The notes under the pieces are model-generated. The model did not search any database. It saw only the letters and a program-made list of their open reading frames with translations, and was not told where the DNA came from. Positions 35,900-47,830 of a DNA stretch of 64,000 nt are shown here, in pieces (within the stretch, counting starts at the first letter, position 1; every line of letters starts with the position of its first letter). Made by a program: the position numbers and the translations under genes. The DNA is from Charina bottae. Its lineage: Eukaryota > Chordata > Lepidosauria > Squamata > Charinaidae. The stretch covers positions 2,020,001 to 2,084,000 of the forward strand of contig JALMGJ010000006.1 in NCBI GenBank assembly GCA_023362775.1. Reading direction: 5' to 3'.

Positions 35900-36370
35900 C
35901 TCATTTATTTATTTATTCGATCTGATTTGTATGGCCCCCCATCTGAACAAGTGACTCTGGGCAGCAAACAGTCTTAAAACAAAATAAAAAACAATTACCA
36001 TTACAAATATAAAAATGAAAATGCACAGCAGCCGAGGAAGATATCACAATTGACAGCCGCTAGCACAGCCGGGAAACGAGACTCTTCCCCCGCCTCGGGG
36101 CCCGGGCACAGAACCGGGTCTTGCAAAAGCCAGCAGGGCCATCCTGACCTCTGGAGGGAGGACGTTCCATCAGGCGGGCGCGTCTCCTGGGCCCCGCCAG
36201 CCGGCATCCCTTAGCCGATGGGACCTGAACGGTGCCCCTCCTGCCTGACCACATCAGAGGTAGATGCGGTTCCTCAAGTCACCCAGTCCCAACCCAGGAA
36301 GGGCTTTAAAGGTGACCCCCAGCACCTTGAATTGCGCCGGCAACCAATGCAGCTCGTGGAGGAGTGGGGT
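35900..36370 (-). mobile_element. CR1/L2-type LINE 3' end
   Basis: Tail TTTATTTATTTATTCG, a CCCATCTG box and the ORF2 C-terminal region with the PSAKGCRLAGPRRRA frame at 36254-36060. Confidence 0.75.
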
Positions 36371-36399
36371 TACCTATGCCCAATAATCAGTGCCCTTTA

Positions 36400-36710
36400 C
36401 TACCCTACACCTACATGAAACCGCTGGATGGGGTTGGCACAGGGTGACGTGTTATCGGTATGCTGATGACACTCCGCTGCCCTTCTCTGCCCTGGCCACC
36501 CAAGTCATGTTGTGGAGGTGCTTTCCCAGCGCCTGGAGGTTAGATGGGCCTAACCTCCCTGCCAAGACGGAGGGGCTGTGCGTTTTGGGGCTCCCCGGAC
36601 CTGTGGACTTTCTACTGTTAACCCTGAATGGGGTCACGGTCTCTCAGGCAGACCGGGGTGGCGTGCAATCTGGAGGTTCTCCTGGGCTCACAGCTCCTGC
36701 TTGAGAAGCA
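36400..36710 (+). mobile_element. LINE reverse-transcriptase fragment
   Basis: Frame 36390-36704 contains CYRYADDTPLPFSA, the YADD box of a CR1/L2-type LINE, in opposite orientation to the adjoining LINE tail. Confidence 0.7.
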
Positions 36711-36921
36711 GGTGACAGGGACTTCCCGGCAAGCAATAGTGGACTGAAGTCGGATTCGTTCTTAGCAGAGCCGATGACGGCGGCAGAACGAGGAGTCAGA
36801 GAACGGATCTGCTCCTCGAATTCCTCTCCTGATAAAGGGGAGGACCTGGGATCGCCCACAGGTGCTCCATAAAGAGGGTCCCCGCAAGGAGACCATAAGA
36901 CAGCAGTCTCCAGAGGTTTTA

Positions 36922-37327
36922 GAGGTAGTCCTCACTTAACAACCATTCGTTTGGTGACAGTTCAGACTTCGACACTGCTGAAGAAATTGACTTACAACCA
37001 GTGCTCACACTTACAACTGTTGCAGCGACCCCACGGTCATGTGATCACGATTTGGGCACTTGGCAACCAGTTCGCATTTATGACCGTTGCAGCATCCTAT
37101 GGTCATGTGATCGCCATTTTCGACCTTTCCAGCTGGCTTCTGGCAAGCAAAATCAATGGGGAACCGTGTGATTCGCTTAACGACCACACGGTTCACTTAA
37201 CACCTGCGGTGTTTCGCTTAACCCCCACAAAAAAGGTTGTAAAATCAGGTCGGATTTGCTTCATGACCGCTTCACTTAGCAACCAAAATTCCGGTCTCAA
37301 TTGTGGTCGTTAAGTGAGGACTACCTG
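36922..37327. mobile_element. TA-flanked MITE (CAGGTAGTCC family)
   Basis: Ends GAGGTAGTCCTCAC and GAGGACTACCTG, flanked by TA. Confidence 0.9.
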
Positions 37328-37329
37328 TA

Positions 37330-38695
37330 TTGCTCTGGGAGCCAAGGTAAAGTCAGCTTTGCCCAAGCCGCGGTTCAGAGCCTTCAAAAGGACACTGGGT
37401 TCACATAATTTCCTTTCTTAATCACTTCTGGAAATTGCTTGTTAACTGTTCTTTGGATATTAAGAACCTTCAGAACAAGTTTCATTACACTGGGTGATTC
37501 TCCTTCAATCCTCAGCGAAAGAAGTTTCATGTGAGTTTAAGGACAATTTTTTAAAAAATTTTTGAAGTAAACAGCAAAAGGGTGATTAGAACATTGATTT
37601 CGGAAAGTTATAAACAGATTAAGGGGCCTGATGGATTTGAAATAAGATTTTGATATTAATTATAAGAATCCTTCCTGTGGGTTGTTTAAAATTCTATTAA
37701 AATATATATATGAAGATTTTGAAACTAGGTGTAAGAAAACTTCCCTAGGGATAATGTTGTGGATTAGAGAAAAACATGATAAGAGGGGACTTTGAAGGCT
37801 GGACATTAGAGGGAACCAGAAAGAACAAAAAGTTGTAATTGAAGGAGAAGAGACCCACTAATACAGAATTGTCAGACTTACCAGATAGATCAGATAGGAA
37901 ACAGACCACATAAGTTAATTCTACTTTATCGTAAAGCTACATTAACAGAATCTTGCAAGTCTGAAAGTACAATCGCCTCCCCCCGTCTCCTTTACAGCCC
38001 GAGAAACCAGGGAGGGTCCCTTCTGAGCCTCTTTCTCCTCCCATTATGCAGCTGCGGGCTCAGCTGTCTCTTATCTGACCCTTCCCTAGGCAGCATCTCT
38101 TCACCCCGTCTCCCAAGGTCTTTCCCACATACCATTACAAGAATGGAGAAAATATTTTAACTTTGGAAGAATTTAAGGATACTTGGGAACAATGCACTCA
38201 GAAATTTCTCTTAAGATAGTCTTCTACCATAAACATGGGTTTAAAAGGGGAGATAGACGAGGATAAGATTGAGACAGAGGCTGTGTTGAATGTGGATTTA
38301 AAAATGACAAGTTACAAGAATGATATGCAAAACGATGTTACACTGGATTTGCAAATGAAACTGGCTGCTGTCTTAATAACTAAAAGAGTTATAAAATAAT
38401 AAAGCAGAAGAATGACTTGGGCAACTTTCTTATCTTGAATTTACAAGAGAGATATGTTAAACTTATGGAGGAGTTCCTGAGTTCTTGAGAAAAGACATAG
38501 AGAAAATGAAAAGAAATCAATTTTTGGGACACTATTTAAAGATCAAGATTTTGAAAAGCAAAAGGAAGGAATATAAAGTTGGCTTATTTGATCAAGGTTA
38601 AAATACTGTATGTATGTTGTTATTTCTAGTAGCTCTTAATGGATTTTTCTCGACTAGCATTGAATGATGAGGCTTTAAATATTTGTTTATAGATA
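37330..38695. other. A-rich intergenic stretch, no gene recognised
   Basis: A-rich plus strand with short frames, perhaps an old L1 5' region. A C-rich island at 37970-38130 interrupts it. It ends at the BovB fragment. Confidence 0.35.
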
Positions 38696-38696
38696 A

Positions 38697-40010
38697 GATA
38701 AGATAACATTGTACAGGAGGCAGCAACTAAAACCATCCCAAAGAAAAAGAAATGCAAGAAAGCAAAGTGGCTGACTGATGAAGCTTTACAAATAGCTGAG
38801 GAAAGAAGGGAAGCAAAAGGCAAGGGAGAAAGGGAAAGATATAACCAACTGAATGCAGATTTCCAGAGAATAGCAAGGAGAGATAAGAAGGCCTTCTTAA
38901 ATGAACAATGCAAAGAAATCGAGGAAAACAATAGAATGGGGAAGACTAGAGATCTCTTCAAGAAAATCGGAGATATCAAGGGAACGTTTTGTGCAAAGAT
39001 GGGCATGATAAAGGACAAAAAAGGCAGGGACCTAACAGAAGCAGAAGAGATTAAGAAGAGGTGGCAAGAATATACAGAAGAACTATACAAGAAAGATCTT
39101 AATATCCCTGATAAATACGATGGTGTGGTCACTGACCTTGAGCCGGACATCCTAGAGAGTGAAGTCAAGTGGGCCTTAGGAAGCATTACTAACAACAAAG
39201 CTAGTGGAGAAGACAGTATCCCAGCTGAGCTATTTAAAATCCTAAAAGATGATGCTGTTAAAGTGCTGCATTCAATATGCCAACAAATTTGGAAAACTCA
39301 ACAGTGGCCACAGGATTGGAAAAGGTCAGTTTACGTTCCAATTCCAAAGAAGGGCAATGCCAAAGAATGTTCAAACTACCGTACAATTGCGCTCATTTCA
39401 CATGCTAGCAAGGTTATGCTCAAAATCCTACAAGCTAGGCTTCAGCAGTATGTGAACCGAGAACTACCAGAAGTGCAAGCTGGGTTTCGAAGAGGCAGAG
39501 GAACTAGAGATCAGATTGCCAACATTCGCTGGATCATGGAAAAAGCAAGAGAGTTCCAGAAAAACATCTACTTCTGCTTCATTGACTACGCTAAAGCCTT
39601 TGATTGTGTGGATCACAACAAACTGTGGCAAAGTCTTAAAGAGATGGGAGTACCAGACCACCTTACCTGTCTCCTGAGAAACCTGTATGCGGGTCAAGAA
39701 GCAACAGTTAGAACCGGACATGGACCAACCGACTGGTTCAAAATTGGGAAAGGAGTACGACAAGGCTGTATATTATCACCCTGCTTATTTAACTTATATG
39801 CAGAGTACATCATGAGAAATGCCGGGCTGGATGAATCACAAGCCGGAGTTAAGATTGCCAGGAGAAATATCAACAACCTCAGATATGCTGACGATACCAC
39901 CCTAATGGCAGAAAGTGAAGAGGAACTAAAGAGCCTCTTGATGAGGGTGAAAGGGGAGAGTGCAAAAGCTGGCTTGAAACTCAACATTTAAAAAAACTCA
40001 GATCATGGCA
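38697..40010 (+). mobile_element. BovB-type LINE, internal fragment
   Basis: Reverse-transcriptase region of a BovB LINE, distinct from the other RTE lineage here. The long frame at 38936-39991 starts MGKTRDLF and contains RYADDTTL. The in-frame upstream part from about 38702 has PKKKKCKKAKW. The 5' end with the endonuclease is missing, and the 3' end runs into an inverted duplicate of its own sequence. Confidence 0.9.
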
Positions 40011-40235
40011 CCGTTTGCGGTGATCTTGGAGCCCAAGAAAATAAAATCTGTCACTGCTTCCATTTCTTCCCCTTCTATTTGCCAGGAAGTGATGGGACCA
40101 GGTGCCATGATCTGAGTTTTTTTAATGTTGAGTTTCAAGCCAGCTTTTGCACTCTCCTCTTTCACCCTCATCAAGAGGCTCTTTAGTTCCTCTTCACTTT
40201 CTGCCATTAGGGTGGTATCTGAGGTTGTTGATATT
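40008..40235 (-). mobile_element. Inverted BovB segment adjoining the plus copy
   Basis: Reads on the minus strand as the RT segment AESEEELKSLL through FIFLGSKI. It repeats about 110 bp of the neighbouring plus-strand sequence in opposite orientation and adds the next 100 bp. This gives a palindrome with arms about 39895-40007 and 40108-40220. Confidence 0.85.
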
Positions 40236-40632
40236 TCTCCTGTGGAGGCAATAATCCATTTCCACCCATTTCAACTGCCTCCAGTTACGTACATCACGGA
40301 TGGAATATTCACTGAACATCAAGATTTCAAATAATATGAATTAGTTGAGCTGAGATGATACCTAGAGTTCGATTGGCAAGTGCACATTATTAATTACATG
40401 CACATTATTAATTACGGTGACCGTTACTCACCAACATGACAATAGTTGATTTCATTTGGAAGGGAGATGTCAGTTGGGTGAGTTTTGATATGGATCTCAT
40501 TGGATTGTTCAGCAGTTTTTCCTGCTTAAACCAAAACAAACATCCATATATTGCACTGTATTTGGTATTTTCAGAGGCGTTGCTGAAAACAGCATTTCAC
40601 TTCTAAAACTCCTCTTTCTTTGCTCTGTGCAG

Positions 40633-40699
40633 ATGGATCCCCTGTCGCCTTTCTGTCTCTCCCTCTGTGGCTTCGTGCTTGCTTTCTCCCTCCCACAAG
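40633..40699 (+). CDS. CTL3 exon 1 (signal peptide)
   Basis: 67 nt from ATG to CAAG|GTAGGT. It encodes a hydrophobic leader starting MDPLSPF. TTTCTTTGCTCTGTGCAG directly precedes the ATG and resembles a splice acceptor. Confidence 0.85.
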
Positions 40700-43600
40700 G
40701 TAGGTCCTTCTGCTGACCTCCCTGAATTCTGGCAGAGGAGCGAGCCACATAAAAGCATAGCTGAAATAGGATCACTCGTTTTCGGCTTTTACTATTGTAA
40801 ACTGTAAGATGAAAAGCAGAGCCCAGATGTAAATATTGGCAAGGGTGGCGGTGAGGGTGGTGATGAGAAGGACATTTTTCTTGCCCTGCAGGGCGACGTT
40901 CTGAAAATAGAGTAAACTTCCTGGAGTGGAGCGCAGGGAATCCATGAATACTGCTGGTCATTAGCCCTAAGGCATGACATGAGAAGCGCTCTATAGAAAT
41001 GCTCCATCTGAATGTGAGGTGGTGCTTGAGGATCTCCCAGAAGAAGTTAGAGCAGGGAGCAAGACAATAAGGCCATCTTTGGTGCAATCTATCTGCAGGG
41101 TGTTTTTATTCCGTCCCCTGCTTCCAGGTACCAATGGCCATTGCAATTTTGGACGTAGATGCTAAGCAAACGGTTCCCTTAACAATTCGTTAATGGGCTC
41201 TTCTGAAATGAGCTTCAGTTTGTCCTCCAGTCTAATCTGGGGCAGAACAGAAGCAGCAGCCCCATAACTCTGTGTAGACGCGAAGACCCATGAAATCTTT
41301 GGGCCTGTTGCCCCCACCTGCCACGAGATGGCCAAGAGAGTCCCTTCCTGGAGACACCGCTGTGGACATGGCCGGGTGAATTCTCCGGCTGTCTTTGCTT
41401 CTTCGTGAGCTCCTGACCGCTTCACCCCAGATCACCGTGTCTTCCTCTGCTAACAGGTGCTGAGGCATCAAACTGCCCGAGGGGGTGGCTGACCTTCAGA
41501 AATATCTGCTTTGGGCTCTTCGAGATGCCAAGGACTTGGAAGGAAGCTGAGGTGAGGAACAGGGTGGGTTGAATGGAGGGCACAGTTCCCAAACAGCTTA
41601 ATTCCAGGTGGATTTCATTTTCCCCTTCTGTCGCGGGCAGAAGACACGAAAAGGCAAAACTTCGGCCCAGCCACACACTTAGGCCACAGAACATCCCTTC
41701 GTAAGTTCCCTTCCTTGTTATGGCTTCCTTATGAAATAAAAATGAATGTCTTCATCTTACCCCATTTGGAAGGCAATAGAAGAAGTAAATCCACTCATTC
41801 AGATGAGAATAATCCCTGGGGAAAGACTTTTTTCCTTGCCCACTGGATTCTTCGCAACTTCTTCCCCTGGAGAGGAATTCCAAAACATCATTGATCCTTG
41901 AGACAAGAAGAGTTGGCTGCTGTCGGGGCCAAATCCTGGCTCCCCCAAAGCCAGCTCATGTGTATGGGGGGGGGGGCAGAGGTTGGGTAGTGAACACAGC
42001 GTATTTCATGTGTAAGGGGGGGGAACCTTTTATCACCACATTATGTAATAAGAGCATTGAAGGCAAACAAAGCTAATTCTGATGAAGGAAAACTGAGTGG
42101 GTCAAGAGGAAGGGGAAGACCGAGAAAGTCTTGGCTGGGCGGAGTTGACAAGATTCTGAGAAAAAGCAAGGAAGGAAGGTGAGAGGTGAGCAGACAGAAG
42201 GGGGAGAAGGTATGGGAAAGTGTGGGAAAATATAGCAAAGAGTGTTGCTGTAAACTAGTTTGAGCTAGGCTTCTCCTCCTGCTCCTCTCCTTCTCCTCCT
42301 TCTTCACCACCACCACTACACCATTTTTCTTCTTCTCCTCCTTCTCCTTCTCCCCCACCACCATCATTCCTCCTCCTCCTCCTCCTCCTCTCCTCCTGCT
42401 CCTTCTCCTCCTTCTTCACCACCACCACTACACCATTTTTCTTCTTCTCCTCCTTCTCCTTCTCCTTCTCCTTCTCCCCCACCACCATCATTCCTCCTCC
42501 TCCTCCACCACCACCACCACCACCACAATTTCTCCTTCTCCTTCTCCTTCTCCTTCTCCTTCTCCTTCTCCTTCTCCTTCTCCTTCTCTTTCTCCTTCTC
42601 CTTCTCCTCCTCCTCCTCCTCCTCATCATCATCATCATCACCACCTCCTCCTTCTCTTTCTCCTCCTCCTTCTTCTCCTCCTCCACCACCTCCTCCTCCT
42701 CCTCTCCTCTTCCTCTCCTCCTCTCCTTCTCCTTCTTCTCCACCACCACACCATTTTTCCTCCTTCTCCTCCTTGTCCTTCTACACACCTTTAATTTCCT
42801 TGCTTACCATCTTTTATTCCTTTTCTGTGTTTTGCGTACCCCAAAAGGGAGTAGCTAGACAGGTACCATATATACCTATACAGTTTAGTTTCTCTTGCAT
42901 CTGATCTAATTCCTGCATGGATTCCTGCAGTTATCAAGGGTGTGGCAGAGGGTGCTGGCAAAGGCGTGGCGTCCTGCTGCCTCTTCAAAGGTCAGAGAAA
43001 GTAGTGGTAAGGGCAGGAGAAAGGCAACGCTTCCTTGACCAGCGGATATCACACATTGCCTGGACTGCCGAAATGTCTCAAGCCAGCCATGCTGGACGGA
43101 GCTTCGTCAGGAAGAGAGAATGATAATCTGGAAAAAATGGAAAGAAGGCAAGATCGGGTCGGGAGGCTCCTCTTGATCCAGGCAAAGGCCACTCTTTGGA
43201 GGGTGAAACATCCTGTCCTTGATCTTCCCCAGCTGGCATGCCAGGAGTACGGGAAGACAAGCCACCTTGCTTCTATCTCCAGTAAGGAAGAGATGATAGC
43301 CCTGTCCAAACACCTTAAAGAAGGCTACAGTGGAAACAGTCATGTCTGGGTCGGGCTGTACGAGGTCAACATTGGGACTCAGTGGGTGAGTACAGGAAAC
43401 TCTTCTTTGTCCAACTGATATTTGGGGTCTGAGGAACTAGGGCGTGAGCAGGCAGAAAAAGAGTCCAAGATGTTCCACCTGACTTTCCAGGAACCTCCCT
43501 TTTTTCTCAAATTGAGATGGGACTATCTGCCAGCTTCTTTTTTAAAGAGGCCTGATGGAAGCAGATTGAGATTTTACCATCCAGAACAGTGTTTCTCAAC

Positions 43601-46600
43601 CTTGGGAGCTTTAAGATGTGTGGATTTCAACTCCCAGAATTCTGGGAGTTGAATTCCACACATCTTAAAGCTCCCAAGGTTGAGAAACACTGCTCCAGAA
43701 GTTTGCACAACAAGCTAGCTGGCACAGAAGGGGAAACGCTGTTGGAGGAGGCTATATCAGGCCAACCCAAACCAGCCCAACAAATTTAAACAACACCAGC
43801 TGTGCCAGAAGCTGTCCATTTAAAGGATATGACAGAACTCTGGACAATGAACAATGCATACAAGAACAAATATAACCTCCCCCCCCCCAACCCATTAAAA
43901 CTGCACCGTACAAAAAGCAAGTAGATAACATATATTGGACTCCTCTGGCATCCTGGCCCTAATTTATTTGTTTGTTTGTTTATTCATTCATTCATTCATT
44001 CCTCACATTTCTTCACCGCCCATCTCGCCAGAGTGACTCTTTGGAGAGGGAATAGGGGATGGCCTTGAAAGACAGGAGGAAACGGTCAGAGAAGAGGGGA
44101 TTGAGCCCAGGCCAAGAAAGTAGCTTGAGAAAACATCTCAGACCAGCCCCTCCCTAGTTCACATGAAGTTAAAGTGAGGGAGGGGGAAGCACATTCAGAC
44201 TTGCAAGGTTCTGCTCCTAGAGCTGTTACAATCAAAGTAGACCTGACCTACATGGTATCAGTTTCCCAGTCTGGCCTACCTTATTTGGCTGGCTTAATGC
44301 TTGAGGGAAAAGCCAAGTTTTAACAGCCTTCCTGAAGGCCAAGAGGGTAGGGGCCAACCGAATTTCACAGGGGAGGCTGTTCCCTAGGACAAGCACTGCG
44401 ACAGAGAAGGTACGCCTTCTTGGCTCCACAAGATGGCATGGTTTAATAGGGGGGACCTGGAGCATGCACGCCCTGTCAGATCGGTGGAACAGGTAGAAAC
44501 CCTCAGAGGTAGACGCTACTCCAAAAATTGAGAGAAGGGACTAGGGCAAGAATCAAGATGGGAAGCATTTATCAAAGCAACGGTCCAGGGGGATTCAAAT
44601 GCCTCAATAATTTTCTGACAAATGGAACTGTAAGATTCCAGCTCCTAATTTCTGGCTATGCTTTGCGAACTGTGTGGCTGAAAAGTCACATTTAAAATAT
44701 GTGAAGAATGTTCAAATGCCCCTTCCACTGTAGAGGAGAACTGGTGACAAGCAAGAGAAGGCTGGATCATCCCTTATAAATGGTCACCATCATCATCATC
44801 AGTCAGTAGAGGATAGATTCAATAGAAGAAAAAGCATAATACTTGCAGGCACATCAAGTAATCTCAGGATTGATGATCATGATCATAATAAAAAAATAAA
44901 AGGAGAAAAATGCAAAGTAAAGAATGAAACTGTAAGAAGTCTTCTTCCTTGCATTTGTTGAAAAAATAAGAAGAGTAATTCAAAGGTTGACACATACCAA
45001 CCTGGAGTGGAGCACGCCTCCCAATGGCGCACAACAACTATTTGGGCCGGCCCCCAGGAGCACAAGGATTTCTCGCTTGATAGATTCTAAGTGCCAAGAG
45101 GAACCTGTGCATCACAAATAATCAGTCCAGAATCATATTGATTATCCTGTTGATTTCAGGCTGAATACAGCAATGATAAAAGAAACCCCGAGATCTCTGA
45201 ATTGAAACTCCAGTAACAGGGTGATTACAATCAACCCTTCTTAGTAGGTACATGAGCAGGATAGAGTCCAGATCATGGGAAGTACAGGTAGTCCTCGACT
45301 TATGACTATTCATTTAGACACCAAAGTTACGACGGTGCTGAAAAAAGTGACTTAACAACCAGTCCTCACATGATCGTCGCAGTGTCCCCATGGTCACATG
45401 ATCAAAATTTGGGCACTTGGCAACTGGCATGTATTTATGATGGTTGCAGTGTCCTGGGGTCACATGATCGCCATTTGCGACCTTCCCAGCCAGCTTCTGA
45501 CAAGCAAAGTCAATGGGGGAAGCTGGATTTGCTTAACAACCATACGGTTCACTTAATGACCGTGACAAAAAAGGTTATAAAATCAGGCGTGATTCACTTA
45601 ACGACCCCCTCACTTAGTGATGGAAGTTCTGGTCCCAATTGCGGTCGTAAGTCGAGGACTACCTGTAACTGTTGTCCCCTTGTCTGCTCTGCTCTGCTCA
45701 GCTCTGGCCAGACCCCATTTGGAGTCCTGTGTTCAGTTCTGGGTACCACAATTCAAAAAGGACAGCGACAAACTCGGCAATCTCATCGTAAGATCTGTTT
45801 TTACTCAGCCTCTGCTGTTTCTCTCTTATGCTCGTTTTCTTCAGAAGAGGGATTTCAATTGGGCAGATCAGTCCGCCCCCAGTTATATGGCGTGGGGCCC
45901 AGGAGAACCGAATGACACAGAGGAAAATTGTGCTGTGTTGCATGCTCCAGGTGAGGGGAAGATTTTACCATGTACATCCTGAAAACTGGAATATTCTGAG
46001 GGGAAGGTACGATAATTTAAGAATAATCCCTAGCTCCAGAGAATTGTTTTGACAAGACATGCTGAAATGTCTTGTCCCTTCATACATAGCCATAAAATTG
46101 GAGGGATCTTTGGTGGAGCATCTAGGCTCTTCAGGAAAGCATTTGAGGACAAATGAGTATTATTCTATTCCAAGCTACAGCACATCAGGTCAGGGGCAGT
46201 CTGTTTTTTTGAGGAGGGGTTGTGTTTTAACCCAGGGGTCCCCAACCTTTTTGGCGCCAGGGACCGGTTTCAAAAGATGATTTTTCCGTGGACCGGGGGG
46301 CTGGGTTTCCACGGACCGGGGGCGGGGTTTCCGGGATTTCCGCAGTCTGGGGGGCGGGGTTTGCCAATCGCGTGCACCAGGGGGCGGGGTTTGCAGGCGG
46401 GAGCCAATCACAAGCACCGGGGGTGGGGTTTGCGGGTGGGAGCCAATTGCGTGGAAGGGGCGGGGTTTGCAGGCGGGAGCCCCGCAGCCCAGTTCCTAAC
46501 AGGCCGCAGCCCACAGGTTGGGGACCCCTGTTTTAACCCAATAATATGCTGGCAATTGTAAGCATTCAGAGCCTCAAGAAATTACACAGCATGGAGACTG

Positions 46601-47651
46601 AAATAAGTAAGTAAGTAAGTAGATGTTCACTTTCTTTCAGGGCTGCCAGTAGTAATCTAATTAATCTACTTAATCAGATTAAGCATGTTAAGCAAATGCA
46701 GAATGAATCACCAGATCCCATCATCCATCAGGATGAGTAAGGCGGTTTGCTCCCCCAAAGCCAGCCTGGAATGGATTCAAATCATCCTTGCTTTGCCAAG
46801 ATGCCACTAGGGTCCCCAAGACCCTACTGGTAAATGCCAGGTCAAATACTACAATAGATGCTGAGCCATGAAGAAGGCCCAGGGTCAGTCTAACGCCCGT
46901 CCTTTGCCCATTTCTGTAATTAGAAAGGGATTTTGAAAGTTGGGCATAGATCTTCAGGAGGTGAAAGGTATTAATGAAGAGGTGACTCTAAAGTTTTCTG
47001 GCCGGGTCCATCTCTGACTCCTCAACACTTCAGTCATTCTAAGTCAGTATGGACTGCAGCTGTGTTATTTGTAAAATATAAACTTTCCAGGACCCTCAGC
47101 GGTAAAAAGGTAAAGGTTCCCCCCGCACATTTGTGCAGTCGTGTCCGACTCTAGGGGCTGGTGCTCATCTCCATTTGTTAGCCGAAGAGCCAGCGTTGTC
47201 CGAAGACGCTTCCGCGATCATGTGGCCGGCATGACGCACACGGAAGTGGTACCTATTCATCTACTTACATTTGCATGCTTTCGAATTGCTAGGTTGGCAA
47301 GAGCTGGGGCGAGTCCGGGAGCTCACTCCGTCACACGGGACTAGGGATTCGAACCTCCAAACTTGCGATCTTTCTATCAACAAGCCTGGCGTCTTACCCA
47401 CTGAGCCACCACGCCCCTACCCTCAGCGGTAGGGAGATACTTTTCTCTGACTTCAGTTGTTATCTCAGCTGAAGACAAATGTCATCTGGTCATGTTAACA
47501 GAGGAACAACAAGAACACGCTAAATGCATATTGTACACCGAGTAATTATGGACTTGTTGACAACTTCATCTGTTATATTCTAGAGTACAAGAAGTGGAGT
47601 GATTACAACTGTGATTCAAAGTTTCCCTTCATATGCAAATATTTCAACTGA
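40633..47651 (+). CDS. CTL3: complete C-type lectin-like (snaclec family) gene, five coding exons
   Basis: Plus-strand gene with exons 40633-40699, 41457-41551, 43233-43385, 45845-45950 and 47584-47651 (67+95+153+106+68 = 489 nt including TGA). Donors and acceptors are canonical and phases match CTL2. The predicted 162-residue secreted protein has a 22-residue leader and one lectin domain with six cysteines (NCPRG, NICFG, LACQE, ENCAV, YNCDS, FICKY). Landmarks are SHLASI, HVWVGL and the EPN motif. The WND position reads WSD, so the asparagine is replaced. It is the only plus-strand member of the cluster. Intron 2 contains a 0.5-kb polypyrimidine tract; intron 3 holds a palindromic hAT, a LINE 3' end and a TA-flanked MITE; intron 4 holds a hAT and a SINE. 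Calcium-dependent sugar binding is possible but not assured. No stop or frameshift is seen. Confidence 0.92.
41457..41551 (+). CDS. CTL3 exon 2
   Basis: 95 nt between GCTAACAG and GTGAGG, with CPRGW, RNICFGLF and TWKEAE. Ends in phase 0. Confidence 0.9.
42255..42785. repeat. 530-bp polypyrimidine/polypurine tract in CTL3 intron 2
   Basis: Mixed CTT, CTC, CCT and CAC triplets on the plus strand, with a roughly 120-bp segment (about 42285-42375) repeated at about 42405-42495. Strong strand asymmetry. Confidence 0.93.
43233..43385 (+). CDS. CTL3 exon 3
   Basis: 153 nt between CTTCCCCAG and GTGAGT, with ACQEYG, SHLASI and HVWVGLYEV. Phase 0 at both ends. Confidence 0.92.
43587..43692. mobile_element. 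Palindromic hAT-type MITE in CTL3 intron 3
   Basis: 106 bp of the same family; duplications ATCCAGAA/CTCCAGAA. It starts about 200 bp downstream of exon 3. Confidence 0.9.
43965..44530 (-). mobile_element. CR1/L2-type LINE 3' end in CTL3 intron 3
   Basis: Microsatellite tail (TTTG/TTCA)n, a GCCCATCTCGCC box, and frame 44465-44232 with RRTFSVAVLVLGNSLPCEIR. Confidence 0.8.
45285..45665. mobile_element. TA-flanked MITE in CTL3 intron 3
   Basis: Ends CAGGTAGTCCTCGAC and GAGGACTACCTG, flanked by TA; lies about 180 bp before exon 4. Confidence 0.9.
45690..45785 (+). mobile_element. CR1 LINE fragment in CTL3 intron 3
   Basis: Short stretch (GACCCCATTTGGAGTCCTG, GTTCAGTTCTGGGTACCAC) typical of the CR1 region before the 3' UTR. 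It directly follows the MITE ending at 45665. Confidence 0.65.
45845..45950 (+). CDS. CTL3 exon 4 (carbohydrate-site exon)
   Basis: 106 nt between TTCTTCAG and GTGAGG, with FNWADQ, WGPGEPND and ENCAVL. It carries the EPN motif and the fourth cysteine. Confidence 0.92.
46233..46530. mobile_element. hAT-type MITE (GGGGTCCCCAACC family) in CTL3 intron 4
   Basis: 298 bp, same ends as the 8-kb copy; duplications TTTTAACC (46225-46232, 46531-46538). The inside carries several GGGGCGGGGTTTGC repeats, also seen in the 49.6-kb element. Confidence 0.92.
47105..47418 (-). mobile_element. tRNA-headed SINE in CTL3 intron 4
   Basis: Same family; target duplication ACCCTCAGCGGTA at 47092-47104 and 47419-47431, 150 bp before CTL3 exon 5. 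Confidence 0.88.
47584..47651 (+). CDS. CTL3 exon 5 (terminal coding exon)
   Basis: 68 nt after TATTCTAG, with KKWSDYNC, FICKYFN and TGA at 47649-47651. Confidence 0.92.
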
Positions 47652-47830
47652 TGCATATGGCAAGGACCTCCATAATTCCAAGCGGCTCAAGGAATGGCAG
47701 CAACCAGTCCACCACACAAATCCTTCTACCCCCTGAATTCCAAGAATGCAGCCCCACGATGAATGTATGCGTCAGACTTCCTTTCCTCTGTGCTATATCG
47801 CTAACAAGTAAATTCTCTTCCTAATATGAG
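47652..47830 (+). other. CTL3 3' untranslated region with possible AGTAAA signal
   Basis: About 180 nt of non-repeat sequence after the CTL3 stop. A variant polyadenylation hexamer AGTAAA lies at 47807-47812. No canonical AATAAA is seen in this stretch. Confidence 0.45.

Noticed and set aside
36390..36704. Host gene frame
   Set aside because: The YADD box marks it as LINE reverse transcriptase.
42255..42788. 177-codon arginine/glutamate/glycine-rich frame
   Set aside because: Translation of the polypurine strand of a simple repeat.
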